A stretch of 64,000 nucleotides of DNA, taken from Scleromitrula shiraiana. Lineage: Eukaryota > Ascomycota > Leotiomycetes > Helotiales > Sclerotiniaceae. The notes under the pieces are model-generated. The model did not search any database, had not been told where the DNA came from, and saw nothing but the letters and a program-made list of their open reading frames with translations. A program made the translations under genes and the position numbers. The stretch is from contig JABELC010000010.1 in the NCBI GenBank assembly GCA_028455995.1, forward strand, positions 1,452,001 through 1,516,000, in the 5' to 3' direction. Shown here piece by piece: positions 12,461 to 25,258 of the stretch (the first letter of the stretch is position 1; each line of letters opens with the position of its first letter).

Positions 12461-14904
12461 ATGATTATTCAATGGGATTGATTTTGGATTTACTTTGTTT
12501 TGTTGTTTCGATTTATTTTATCTATAGAAAAGTCGAGTAATGATAGTAATCTCCTAGTTTAGAGTTTAAATTCAGCATTGTTTATTTTGATCTGAAATTT
12601 TTTTTTTCACTGATTTGATTATGAAACAGTGCTACAGATGAACTCTCTCTTCAATATTGAAGTTCATGATTCTCTTCCAATCCTATTGCGATCTCATGAC
12701 TCTTTAAAATAAGAATCCAACGTTTCTCATGCGAGATGATGACATCCGAATGTTTTCGAATTATTCACAACTCCTCCCTTACCTCGCTCAACACTCACCC
12801 TTGACGAGCTCCGGTGAGTAAAAGTACCTATGTATACCATAATAAGCTTCACCACTGCACTGCTGTCATCGATACCCCAAGATCCTTCAGCAATACAATG
12901 TAGCAATACGAAACAATAGCACTTTCTCAGCAAAACATGACAGTATCTTATAAAGACCTTACGATTCAACTTCTCACTAATTTAATCAGCTACACAAGTT
13001 TCTCTTCGTTACCTATACTCGCTGTCATGATTATGTTATACATGCCGAGGGAGTTCAACATAAATATCTCCCAATGAAATAGGTCCAATCACAGGTTGCT
13101 ATTACTTCGCCAATGAGATGCATTTCGGAACTGATGAGAGAACCTAATAGAGTGCTTAATAATCACCCAGAACCTACTCTTCGCCTGTGACTATTCATCT
13201 GGGAAAAGCCCGAACCATTACGAAATATCTGAAGAGATGAATAAGTTCAAGGAATGAAAGGTACGGTTAAATTGGGTTCCTGAAGGTATTAGATTAGCAA
13301 TTGCAAATTTGGGCATTTCTGAAGTGATCAATGTAGTATTTTGAATCGCAGGTACGAAATTACGAATTAGGAAATTCTTTGCTAGGACTCCGGATTCAGT
13401 GGTTTTGGTATCCAAATTGAAAAAGAGCATGTAAATATACTTGATACTGTAGTTTTACCTGCATTTCGACAGAAGTTACTCCTAATTTATTCCGTTAGAA
13501 TTTAATTAGATCTTTGAAATGCATAGTTGATGGCTCCACTCCACAAACTCGAAGAAACTTTAATGCTGAAGAATATCAGCCATTCTTGAGAAATTTCATC
13601 TACGTGCTTAGGAAGTATTTCTATCAAGTATACACACTATCTTCACTCATCCCAGCAATGGAATATTGGTACAAGATAAACCTACCTCACCAGCCTCACT
13701 GAATCACCCCATATTGATCTCATCACTCGTACCATACAATACCAACCCTCGCCATAAAAACCACTACCGTGACAATCTTTGTTGAAGATACTACTGTAGA
13801 GATAAATTTCATCAGATAGGAGCAGATTTGAGTAAGTTAGATCTAGATAGGAATATCCGTGACTCCGGTAGTTTAAGTAGGAGATAGAAAGATTGAGAAA
13901 AGAATGTACTGTAAGAAGATCTTTGTAGATGATTGGATCTGAGGATAATGATATTGTGCGAGGAAGTTAGGATCAAAAACAATTTGTATGGATTAACGAA
14001 ATTAGAATAAGTACATCAAGGAGAAAATGTTGCAGTTTCAATTCGCCACTTATTCTTATTAGATGATGAGCGAAGATGTACATGTACTGGGGTGTATTCC
14101 AAGCAAATCAGCCGAGAAACTAATCCAATCTAAAATCAACGATGAAAATTATTTGGTTGGAATACGGCGTGTACACAAAACAATACGATCTACTCTAATA
14201 CATTAATTATAGTGAGAAATAACTTCAACTGTGGATAAACAAAGAGTAGGGAGCACTTCTCCGGATGTAATGCGAGCATTCAAAACACACCCATTACTAT
14301 GTAACGTACAGCGCGTACCCAAATATGTGCGTAATAAATTAGCGTCCAAATAACCGTAAACAAAACTCCGGGATACCACGAACCTCACTAACCACCCTCT
14401 AGCTGAAAACCCCGTACAACAAGATTTCCCATCTCTCAAACTCCAAATCAGGCATACATGTTCTCCAAGTTTCAAAATTACCAGTCATTATCCTGCAGTT
14501 AAGTCATTCCGGAGTCGGAAAATTTAGATGTAAGCCTCAATGTGTACAATGGATGCTCCTGCCCCGCACTAGGGCGTTCGGAGCGCAGGACTATACCGAT
14601 TGTGCATATTTTTTGTACTACGTGTGTTCTTTTTGTGTAGAGTACTGTAGATTGATCGATTTTGGAACTGGGTTTGAGGGAGTTTTGGTAGGAAGCATGG
14701 GATAAATAACATGGGATTTATTTATATGAGTTGATTTCGCCGTTGGAATTGAATTATTCTCATCATCTTTTCCATCATCATTACATTATAATTCCTTACT
14801 TCCAATCATATCAATCTCAATCTTAGTCTCGATTTCTTCATTGCTATATAGAGATATATTTAGATAGGATTTGGAACGAAACGAAACCAAACGGAGAATA
14901 AATC
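12461..14904. other. 2.4 kb gap with no recognisable gene
   Basis: The frames at 12727-12969, 13218-13430, 13514-13702 and 14203-14475 match no family I know and lack splice-supported extension. Several ACTCCGG or TCCGGAGT words occur (13387, 13862, 14365, 14508) and could be binding sites. The last 150 bases are the pyrimidine-rich leader of the second NRPS-like gene. Confidence 0.45.
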
Positions 14905-17900
14905 ATGGCTCATCTTACCCCAGCACATATCAAGCATCTCTATGAGACGTTTGGTGAATTGAGAGTATTGGATGATATTATTCGACACAGAGCCACAGAT
15001 AACCCACCAGCTCCTATCTTAGGGTATCCCAAAGTCGAAGATGATGTGAATGTATATGAGAGTTTCACCGGTCAACAACTCGATCTATATGTTGATCGAG
15101 CTGTGAAGTATTTCTTGGAGAATGGATTAAAACCCGTAAGACTATCTTACCCCAGATTCCAACACTAAACTAACATCTATATCAAGAATCAAAGAAAGGT
15201 AGTCGGTATCTACGCACCATCCAATGTCCATTTCCTCGTTACCTTCTTCGCTCTTAGTCGTCTCGGATATACTGTTCTCTGTCTCTCACTCAGAATAGCT
15301 CCAGTTGCCATCATCAATCTCTTGAAACAAACAGACTGTGATATCATCATTCGTGGAGATACTCAAACCATAGCGGCTACCACCACAGCCGTTGCTCAAG
15401 AGAGAACATCACTCAAAACTGTCATTATCCCCAACACAGCCACATATACCAAACCTCGTCTCTCAAATGAATTACCATTCACTCGGGAATTCGATCGCGA
15501 GACTGAAACCAACGAGGTTGCTCTCGTAATGCATAGTTCCGGATCTACCGGTCTACCTAAGCCAGTCTTCCTCAGTCACAAAAATGTTCTCACTCATCCT
15601 GTTCAAGGAGCGGGAATGGATAATTTTGGTGCTCTTCCATTATATCACATGTATGGATTATCTACCACACTTCAAGCCATGTACATGGCCAAGATTGCAA
15701 ACTTGCCAAGTGCAACTGTACCAATGACGGCTGATACATTGATGGCTGCTATTGAAGCTACTCAACCTGATGTTATTCATGCTGTTCCATATGCTCTTGG
15801 TTTGATATCTGAACATCCAAGAGGATTGGCATATTTGAAGACTGCAAAGATTGTTACTGCAGCTGGTGCTCGTACACCTGATGAACTTGGTGATCATTTG
15901 GTTAAGGAAGGTGTTAATGTTGGTGTTGTATTCGGAACGTAAGTGACTTGACTCTCAATTGATACTACAGAATTAAACTAACATTAAATAGTACTGAAGC
16001 TGGACTTCTCGGTGATACAATGCGAAGAAAAGATGGAGATGATTCATGGAATTATGTTCGCATCTATTCCAACATCAGAGAATCCATTTATATGGATCCA
16101 ATAGGAGATAATCAATTCGAATGTGTTTATCTTGCAACTCATCCAGGATTGTCAACTTCCAACTCGGATGATCCAGCACCAGGATCATGGAGATCCAAGG
16201 ATGTTTTCGAACCACATCCAACTATTCCTGATACATGGAAATATGTTACTCGTCTGGATGATCGTGTTACTTTGAGCAACGGAGAGAAAGTTCTTCCACT
16301 TCCGATCGAAGGTTGCATTCGATCAAATGAACTTGTTCGTGAAGCTGTCGTTGTTGGTGTTGATAGATCTATTCCTGGTGTTTTGGTCTTCAGAGCTTCT
16401 GAGGATTTGTCGGATGAGGAATACTTCAATGCTATTTGGCCGACTATTGCAGATGCCAACACGCGAGCCGAGCAATTCTCCCAAATTACCAAGGAGATGG
16501 TAACGATCATGCCAGCAGATACAGAATATCCAAAAACAGACAAGGGAAGCATCATTCGTGCACAATGTTATCGCAAATTTGCTCAAGAGATTGAGGAAAT
16601 GTACGAGAGACTAGAAGGTGAATCTGAAGGTACTCTCAAACTTGATCTTGAGGGAATTGAAAGATTCTTGACTACCACTTACGAAGACATTGTTGGTGGT
16701 CCATTGGAATCTTTGGATACTGATTTCTTCAATGCTGGTATTGATAGTTTGAGAGCTATTCAAATGAGACGTATCATTCAGAAGAACTTGGATTTGAATG
16801 GAAAGCAATTGAGCAGTAATGTTGTTTACGAACATGGTACTGTCAGAGGACTTTCCAAGTATCTTTTCTCTATTGGTCAAGGTGTTGGTGGAGATAACGA
16901 GGATAAGACACCATTGATGAAGGAATTGATTCAAAAATACTCCAACTTTGGAGAGGTTGTGGTAAGTAATCTTCATATGATCAAGCCGATTGGTAATTGC
17001 TAACACAAAACAGATCTTAACTGGTGCAACTGGTTCCCTTGGTGCACATACATTGGCTCAAATGGTAAACGGTAATAATGTCAGAAAGGTGTACTGCCTT
17101 GTTAGAGGTGCAGACCCAATGGGCAGAGTTTTGAAATCTTTGAAGGAAAGAGGATTAAAACTTGACGCCGCAGCCAAGGCAAAGATTGTTGCTTTCACAT
17201 CTGATCTTGCACTTCCTGATCTTGGACTCGGTAAAGCAATGATTGAGCAATTCAAGACTGAAGTCTCATTGATCATTCACTTGGCTTGGTCTGTCAACTT
17301 CATCATTGGTCTTCAAAGTTTCGAACCTCATCTTGCAGGATTGAGAAACCTTTTGAACCTATCACTTTCAGTCTACCGTTCCGAACCAGCCCGTATCTAT
17401 TACGCATCATCTATCTCAACCGCCGAGAATACCCCAGCTCCTGCTGTTATTCCAGATGCACCTATCGAGAACTTCAACAATGCTTTGAACATGGGTTATG
17501 CTCAATCCAAGTTGGTTGGTGAACATATGGTTCTCAACGCCGCTCGAGGTGGAGCAAGAGCTTATGCTCTTCGTATCGGACAAATCGTTGGTGATAGAGA
17601 GAATGGTGTTTGGAATGAAGCCGAATTCATTCCATCAATGATTCGATCAGCTCTTACTATGAAATCACTACCTATCTTCCACGAACTTTGCTCTTGGATT
17701 CCAGTTGATACCCTTGCAACTGCCATTTTGGAAGTTGATCAAACCGTCAAAGCAGGCCCTAGACCAAATGCAATTGATAGTGTCAATCCACCTATCATCT
17801 ACAACATGGTCAACCCTGATACCTTCTCATGGGGTCAATTACTTTCCGAACTTGATGCTGCCGGTCTCGATTTCAAAGCTCTTCCATTTGGAGATTGGTT

Positions 17901-18225
17901 ACAAAAGCTTCGAGAGAGTGCAGCTAGTGGTAATGAGGCAGAGAACCCAGCTGTCAAATTGCTCGATCATTTCGAACAACGTTACCTTCAAAGCACAAAC
18001 GGCAGTACCTACTCTAGTGCTACTACTAGTACCAATAGCAGTGGATTGGGTACTCCTACTAGTAATAGTTCTAGCATCAGTGAATTTGAGGATATTGGGG
18101 TTTCTTTTGATACAAAGGCTGTCTTGAGAGATAGTGAGGTTTTGAGACAACCACCAAACATTATCAAGGATGGATATGTTAAACAATTCCTTGCTTCTTG
18201 GTTGTCAAAATGGGTTCGACAATGA
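14905..18225 (+). CDS. NRPS-like A-T-R enzyme 2 (adenylate-forming carboxylic acid reductase)
   Basis: Four exons (14905-15135, 15187-15938, 15992-16961, 17014-18225) give 1054 residues. The second acceptor could instead lie 12 bases downstream, which would drop four residues. Adenylation domain: P-loop HSSGSTGLPKP near 193-203, VFGTTEAG near 325, DDRVTLSNGEKV near 418-429, and the A10-type Lys near 512. Carrier: GIDSL with Ser at about 580. Thioester reductase: TGATGSLG at 654-661, with Tyr813/Lys817 of YAQSK. There is no condensation domain. The A4-like segment PLYHMYGL again resembles aryl/acyl-activating enzymes. The chemistry is ATP- and NADPH-dependent reduction of a carboxylic acid. 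It shares domain order and a similar C-terminal helix with NRPS-like 1, but the two are clearly diverged, so this is no recent duplication. A Ser/Thr-rich linker (about 985-1020) sits inside the C-terminal part. Confidence 0.9.
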
Positions 18226-19898
18226 TGATACAAATGAGTTTCACTGAGTTCTTGGAGTTTAGGATGGGTATTAATTTCATTGGGATCTCTTTTGTTTGAG
18301 TAGGATAAGAAAGATTGTAATAGCAGTATAGATTTTTTTAGTTAATAAATTCAAATTGAAGTTTTTTTCTGTATAAATTTGCTGACAAATGAAGATATTG
18401 ATGAGTCAGCTTCTCTTCTATCACTGTGTGCACTGTTCTAATCTAGACCCTATCGCACGGTACCTACTATACCACTTCTACACCATACAAGTTATTCTTG
18501 AAGGGAATCTGGTCTACAATTGAATTTGAACTTTCTGATGAAGAAGAGAAGATCCAATAACATTGAGATGATTGACACATATTCTGATACAGTAGATATT
18601 TACTGAGCCTACTAATAATCCCTAAAGATAGGATGCGACCGAAGGCCTGAACGCCTATTACCACTCCACACTCCGTGATCACAGCGTACAATATGCATCC
18701 AGATATTAAATATCTACTTATATCATGTTGTTTACCATATCCTGTACTTCTTTAGGCTAGATGCGTTTTTTGATCTTTTATTTGCTATTTGACCATGAGT
18801 TATGGTTGAAATAGATTCATCACATCCGAAATCCGATTATCTACGGTATCAGCGGTATTCTTTCATGGATATTATTAGCTATACGCGCTCACCAGTTGTG
18901 AATAGCTTGGAGTGGGAAGTCCTATTAAAGCGTGCAAATTCATTCTACTAAGTTGATAACGAGGATGTATTAACGCTGTCATGTCTTGTCTCCTCACAAC
19001 AATCATCACCCTTTCCAAGCCAGACAATCATCCTATGCATGTAACTCTCAATAATATTTCCTTCCAATGCCAATATCCATTCATCTTACTGGAACTTTTC
19101 CTTTTAATCAATTTTTCTGCACCATGCTAATTTCTTTTCTCATCTCATGATCCTTCAATTTCTCTTCATGCGCCATAATATCCAGACAACCTGCGAATGT
19201 GGAGTTTCTCATACAAACAATTTAATATACACGGGAAGTGCATATTCTCATCAATCTGTTGTACGAGTTGTATCAAATTTTTGGAAGAATTAAGGAGTAA
19301 CTATGATTGGTAGACTATCAAATGATTCAGCTTTCCCAATCCGTCACTCCGGAACTCAGACTGCGTGTGAATGTATCGCCCATTTGGATAAATGATTAAG
19401 GGGAGGTAGCGGCGAGATATGGTTTGGGTGGAGAATTTCTACTCTCCTTTTGAACTTAGAGGTGTTGTTGATAGCTTCCAACTTCTTAGTCAATATGCAT
19501 CGAAGAGTTCGTTGTTATTATGAACTCGTGGTAATGTGTAGGGGCAGAAGTACCTGCGCAGATTTGCTGTGAAACCCAAGAGCTCTGCGATTTCCCTTTT
19601 GTAACAATTGTGATAAGAAATCAATATAACTCATCATCGAGATGAGCAATTCACAGTATCAAATGAATGGGTGTAGTAGTTCTATGCTTTAGCAAGTTAC
19701 ATGGGAGAAGTAAGGTTACATACGAAGGGGCAAATAGCATCTAATATAATAAACTGCATATGATAGAGAGTCTACACCTAGATATCATCCAAAGATTCCC
19801 AGCATGAATAGATAAGTCCTGGTATCCTACTCGACGTAGTGTCGATGACAATGTTGAAGTAAACAATTCCAAAGAATGTCATGCCGAGAAATATAAAT
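18226..19898. other. 1.7 kb gap with no recognisable gene
   Basis: It is the convergent 3' space between NRPS-like 2 and the broken P450. I see no supported frame, RNA gene or repeat end. A CACTCCGGAACTC word occurs at 19344. Confidence 0.5.
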
Positions 19899-21721
19899 CT
19901 ATCCATCCACCCTCTTCCTCAACACAGCCTCCTGGCTAAAACTAACCTGATTCTTCTCCCCCATTACCAAATTTTTCGGCCTCTCAACCTGTCCCTTCGG
20001 AAACCCAATCTCAAACTCAATCAACAAAACCATAACCAACAATTTAATCTGAGCATTTGCCCACAATGTACCCGGGCTAGCAAATTTCCCCACTCCCCAT
20101 GAGGGGTTTTCAGAACTTGCTGATGCAAATTGATGATTTTCTTCTTATCCGTGTGATAGACGTTGATTGTAGAAGCGGAGGGGGTTGAATGTTTGAGGTG
20201 AGGGGTAGATTTCGGCATCTAAGTTTATTGGGTAGTCTGTCATTGATATGTAGGTTTTCGCTGGGAGAGTGACTCCGTTGGAGAGTTTTACGGGGAAAGC
20301 GAGTTGGCGGTTGAATTTCACTAAGGGTTTTTTTAATATGATTCAGTTGAGGTGTGTAGTGGGGGATATACTTAAGCCCAAAGTATTCAATCGATGAGAT
20401 TCCTTTATAAAACTATCCAATTTCTTCAAACTTGACAAAAGTGCCAATGAAATACTGCCATGCTTTTTTATGGATGTCTCTATCTCCTCTCTTAGAATTT
20501 TCATATCGTCCGGTCCAACACATAAATCTAAAACAACATTGGCAGCAACTTCAGCAGTAGTATGGATGACTGCTGCATTGAGGAACAAAATCCTCGTGAC
20601 TAATTTATCAATTTGACCATCTTTTCCACGCGCAGATTCAATTAGCCATTGTAGCATATCTGGATATTGTTTTGATGTTGATGGATTTCGTGCTTTGATA
20701 AGGGAAAGTAGTAGTTTGCGTGCTGTGGCGAATCCTTTTCGTATTTGACGGTATGATGATAGGAATGGTGCTATGATGAGATGGAATATTCTATAATGTT
20801 TCTTGAGATCTGTTGCGACGGCTGCGGAGCTGAGTGGGCGTTGGATGTTTGGTGAATAAAGAGGAGTGATGATCCCGTTTATGAACTTACTCAAGTGCAT
20901 ATGCAGTTGCGGTAGTTAACCACTCTGGATCTTGACATAATTCTTCAACAACAAATACACGAGCTATGACAATTGTAATAAGTTCGATATTTAATCGATT
21001 TCAAGGGAAAGAATATTTGCCTATCATCTGATTAGTGCTTCGGTGGGCTAAATAAACAAGCATGAAATAAATACCATCAACACTCTCACACCCCTCAAGT
21101 TTCTCCCTCAACCTATACAAAATCTCATCATAAACCGGCTTTGAAAGCTTTCCTATCCAGTTATCAGTAACTCTCAAATTTCCTCTCAACACTCATTCAA
21201 AACATGCATATACACTAATGTTTTGAGATAATTGACCCGCACAAACAACATAATGGAGATCACTTTCCTCCGCAATATTAAACCCAGTATAAGGGCCAGC
21301 ATGTCTAACGGAAGCAGTAAGACGAATGTGTTTTCGTGGAATACTAGCGAAATCTTTCATGAATTTCCGGTACACTATTCCTCGATCCATGTCCGTTGTC
21401 CATAGTGAGTAGAGTAAATCTTTGTCCTGTGGCATTGCTAGCAATGAGTACAGGGGGGGAAGGGGATGCGGGATTTTTGGGGTAAGATGTATGGTGGAGA
21501 GGGTTTTACTTTTGAATAACCCCCCTCAATTAAATTAACTGTAGACTATACTTGGAGAAACACCCATCTGATGTATTTCCTAGCCATCCAGGTTTCGGAC
21601 CTATCCTAGGAATTTTGTCGATTCCACTCCGGGGTCGAACTGCCAGGAAGGCAACGACGACAGCCACAGCAGCCGTCAAAAGACTCAACAATGTTACGTC
21701 AAACATCTTTGTTGAGGTCAA
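19899..21721 (-). pseudogene. Cytochrome P450 pseudogene (ent-kaurene-oxidase-like fungal type)
   Basis: Pieces of a microsomal P450 follow in order on the - strand. First is a membrane anchor and proline hinge (21721 to about 21550). Next comes a middle block (about 21434-21020) and VVEELCQDPEWL near 20950. The I-helix type block AAVIHTTAEVAANVV is near 20560, and KLDSFIKESHRL, the ExxR helix, near 20420. Last are EIYPSPQTFNPLRF (about 20210) and the heme loop at about 20065. Three defects are visible. A TAA interrupts the frame shortly after NPLRFYNQRL, near 20148. The heme loop reads GKFASPGT, with Ser where the heme-ligating Cys must be. The 100 bases between anchor and middle block are too short for the roughly 40-50 residues normally there. 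One intron near 21010 would need a GC donor. Each intact intron keeps frame, so decay looks recent. It was probably a tailoring oxygenase of the neighbouring locus (inference). Confidence 0.85.
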
Positions 21722-22162
21722 TTTTAAGTGAGGTCAATTTTGAAGAAGGTCAAGGGCTGAATTTAAGCATAAGGCTGAGTAGATCTTACCTCACCGTTTG
21801 TTGGTTGGATATTTGTTGGTCAGTTGTTACTAGTTATTGTTTACGAATGGGCCAGCGTATGATTATTAATCTATATTTATCAACATCAGACGTCTCAAAA
21901 GTGCTTCTATTTACTGGTGGTTTATTATATCCATGTATATTGTTACTCCTAGCATGAATATGGAACTCATGGGTATGGATATCTTGAGTTACTAATTGCA
22001 ATGGTAATATGTCAACACTTGTGCAGTTTAGCGAGCAAAATATAACACAAGAGTGAGAAGTGAGATGGGAGTTGTCATGAATCAAACTACCGCACTACTA
22101 TGTAGCTATCCTAGCCATCATACAAAGTTTTGATATCCTAGTGATAGATCCAAAATGCAAAC
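21722..22162. other. Short intergenic gap
   Basis: This is the upstream flank of the P450 pseudogene and the 3' flank of the next gene. Nothing else is recognised. Confidence 0.5.
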
Positions 22163-23101
22163 CTAACAATCAAAGTTCAAAGTTCTTGCATTCCCAAATT
22201 CTGAACGTTTCTGGTAATGAAGCCTACCAATACTATCCACATAAACCGTTTCATCATTGAGACAGAGAGCCTTCATAGGATAACGTTCAACCGTATCAAC
22301 TCCGCCTTTGGGGCCCCACCATTTCTCCATATCCTCACGATGTTTGCTTTTTGGTTTCCCATCTCTGATGCGAATTTTCTCGAAGAAAACGTACGAGGCA
22401 TAATATGCAGAACTTCTGTTTCCGATGAGAGTTCCTTTCTTTGCTAGAAACTCATTTATAATCTTTGATCGTACCTTCCTACCATCGGGATATGTTTCTG
22501 CAATTTCTCTGCCGAATTTCGATATGTTGGTTCCGTTTCGTCGGAAAAAGGCTCGGATCTTTTTGCGGATTTCACCACATGAATCGTAGATTTCGACTGC
22601 GGTGGTTGATTCACCTGGAAGATGAACCTCGAAAACATCGTATGGACTTGATGGTTTGCTGTACTTTATCTTCTTGGTTGACATTTGAGCTGTAGCTCGG
22701 ACTACACGTCTACAATTGTAAGGTAAGCCTGAGTCGTGGAAACTAGGTTGAGGAACTTACTCTCTCTCTTCGAAGAACTTCAATGCACCGTGATATACCT
22801 CACTTCCCATTCCTGCAGTGGGACCTTTTTGATAGTATAGGAAATCATTGAACTTTGTCTCATTCGTGCCGATAGCATGACGGAGCCTGAGACCACCCCA
22901 GTGATGATCGATCATGGTGCGGATCTTTTGACGAATCTGATCGCAGTCCTGATCAAGAGGCTTGATGGGCTTTTGGCCTATTTCATCTTCATCGTCATCA
23001 TCGATAACGATGATCTCGGGCTGTTCGAGTTCTGACGCCTTACGCTTTCCTGGAGAAACTTTCGACTCCATTCTACCACATGGATTGTAAAAGTAAGTCA
23101 A
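22163..23101 (-). CDS. Protein of unknown function with two copies of a fungal DUF7726-like domain
   Basis: Two exons, 23101-22761 and 22709-22163, give 295 residues. The 51-base intron (GTAAGT...TAG) joins the frames in phase. An in-frame Met at 23071 could be the true start. Residues about 1-45 hold a basic stretch (KRKAS) followed by an acidic IDDDDEDE run, as in nuclear proteins. Residues about 52-114 form the first domain: DQIRQKIRTMID, then a region ending NDFLYYQKGPTAGMGSEVYHGALKFFEER. Residues about 145-235 repeat the pattern: EIRKKIRAFFRR ... INEFLAKKGTLIGNRSSAYYASYVFFEK. This domain type is known in fungi without an assigned role, and I name it from memory with caution. The layout suggests a small helical, possibly DNA- or protein-binding unit. 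There are no membrane segments. Confidence 0.75.
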
Positions 23102-25258
23102 AGTTGCGTAGTTGAGTTGAACAAAATCTCAAGATATGATGATATATTCACGAGTGAGCGCTTGAAGTTTCCCTATGAGTCATTGTCTGTGACCGAGTAG
23201 AAGATTATCAGATATCCGAAATGAATACTAGGTAGCCACTCAGGCGCGTGCAAACGCGCTGGGACTACTGCATAAAAACGGAAACGTACATCATCCTATC
23301 AAAAGACACGCGATTGATTCTCGACAAGGAACTAGCATCTGGCTTCCATTCATGTGTACCCTCTGATGAAAACTAGCCCAACGGCGGAGCAGAGGATACT
23401 TCCAACTTCAGGCTCCAACTTCCACTTCTCTTAACTCCAACCCCTTTTCAAATTACTCACCTCTCGCCTCCTCTTTTCATGGAAAACCTTTTCTGTTCAT
23501 TCACTATCCACTTCCCATCCGGTTGTTCCTTCTTTCACTTCTCCCAGTAAAGCTAGCCATATAAATATCTGCGTCCGTATTCATGAAAACTTCCTAGACA
23601 TAGCAAAAATAAGGAACAAGGCGCCCTTTCATGTTCTTCTGGTATCTGCCAAACCTGTAACCTTTACCATGGTATATGCTCTTGATAGTGAAAACAAATA
23701 CATGGATTTTGAGGGTGCCTTATGGTTATCTGAAAACAGGATAGTGTTCGCTGTTGTTATTGACATCAATTATCATACGCAACTACAACCACGTAATCGA
23801 CAACAAACAACCAAACCCCTATACCATCCGATTCCCAATTCCCATTAATTACCATCGCCATCGCAAACATCATCACAATCGCCAACACAATTACCACTCA
23901 ACACCTCATTGCACAACACAACCCCCACATGAACGCAAAAAAATAATACCCAGAAAACCTAAACATACCCTGGAAAGTTCATGGAACTAACTCTATATAT
24001 ACCTCTTTACCCTATCATTTTGAAATCCGAGGAGAGGGACGTTGTATTAACGTTCTTTCCTATCCCCATTTTCTGCGATTTCCATACAAGAAGCCGTCTA
24101 TCCACTCCCCCTCTATCCACCCATCCCCTCCCTCCCTATAAATACCCCTCCCTCCCAGAACCACAAAAGCACAAAAGCACAAAAGCACCAAAGAATTTCC
24201 CAGCTCCCACCCATCCCTAAAACCCCACCCAATTTCCTTATCCCCCAACAAATCTCCACAGGATTATTTCAAGAGCCGCCCATAAGAACTTGAAGACTCG
24301 TTTCTACAGCGAACAACAACCATCCCATGCGCAAGAGACGAGGGGAAACAAAGACTAGATATTTCATCCGAGTATTTCATCTGAGTATTTCATCTGAGTA
24401 TTTTATCGGTGTAAATTTATCCTTCTCGACAAATGAGAAGTTATAGTCATTGTCATTGTCATTGTCGTTGATATTTATTTTTATATTTATATTTTTATAA
24501 ATTCTTTTCTTGTCGCTGGATATATAGAATATATAGTTAGTTGATTGGTATATTCCGAATCGATATACTGTATATATCACGTACGGTATTACACAATCCC
24601 ACGAATCGCAAGCACACTACCCACCCCTACCCCCATCTATCAAAAGCAGAACGATAATTAAGCTCAATGATAGAGAGTCCTCATCTAAGTCAAGCAAAAA
24701 GAGACATTTATATAAATCAGTGTCGGTGGATGGGATATCTAGCATGTGCTGTACATGTGCTGTGCATTTGATAGAGATGGAGAATAAGATAGAGAATAAG
24801 ATAAATATAAAGAGTAAGAATAAACACCCAACTTAAACACAGTTTAGCATTCCCCTTATAGTGTATTCCACCGAGTATCAGAAAAGCGGAGAGGAGAATT
24901 CTAGAGAATCCGGCTAGCTATGCAAATATACAATTCCAAGCTCGGGGATCATAGAAAGAAAGAAAGAAAAGCGCATGATGTTCTGCGCGGAAGTGATGGG
25001 AAAGAATAATAACCTGTTTTATGAATCAGAGTAGGTGGCGGGGATGAGAGGAGAAAAGAATCCATTTATTGGTACTACTGTATGGGAGGTTCTTCGCAAG
25101 TATACTATCTGATCTGTCTGTCTTTGTATTTTATCTTTTCTGCAACCAAAGGAAACCACGCGCAAAAAAATATTGTTTTTGGGAGAGAAAGATAGGAACC
25201 AAGAAATAACGAACTCATCTACCAACCATCTACCACATCATCAAATCATCAATGCAAT
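23102..25258. other. 2.2 kb gap with low-complexity sequence
   Basis: It is rich in C/A-biased and simple sequence (for example short GTCATT-type repeats at about 24445-24470 and CACAAAAG repeats near 24160-24185). The frames at 23754-24251 and 24377-24580 are products of this composition. I see no gene. Confidence 0.5.

Noticed and set aside
13218..14475. Frames of 60-90 codons between the AKR and NRPS-like 2
   Set aside because: No recognisable motif, splice extension or codon bias; treated as chance.
23754..24580. Proline/histidine- or Asn-rich frames
   Set aside because: They follow simple-sequence composition and not a protein pattern.
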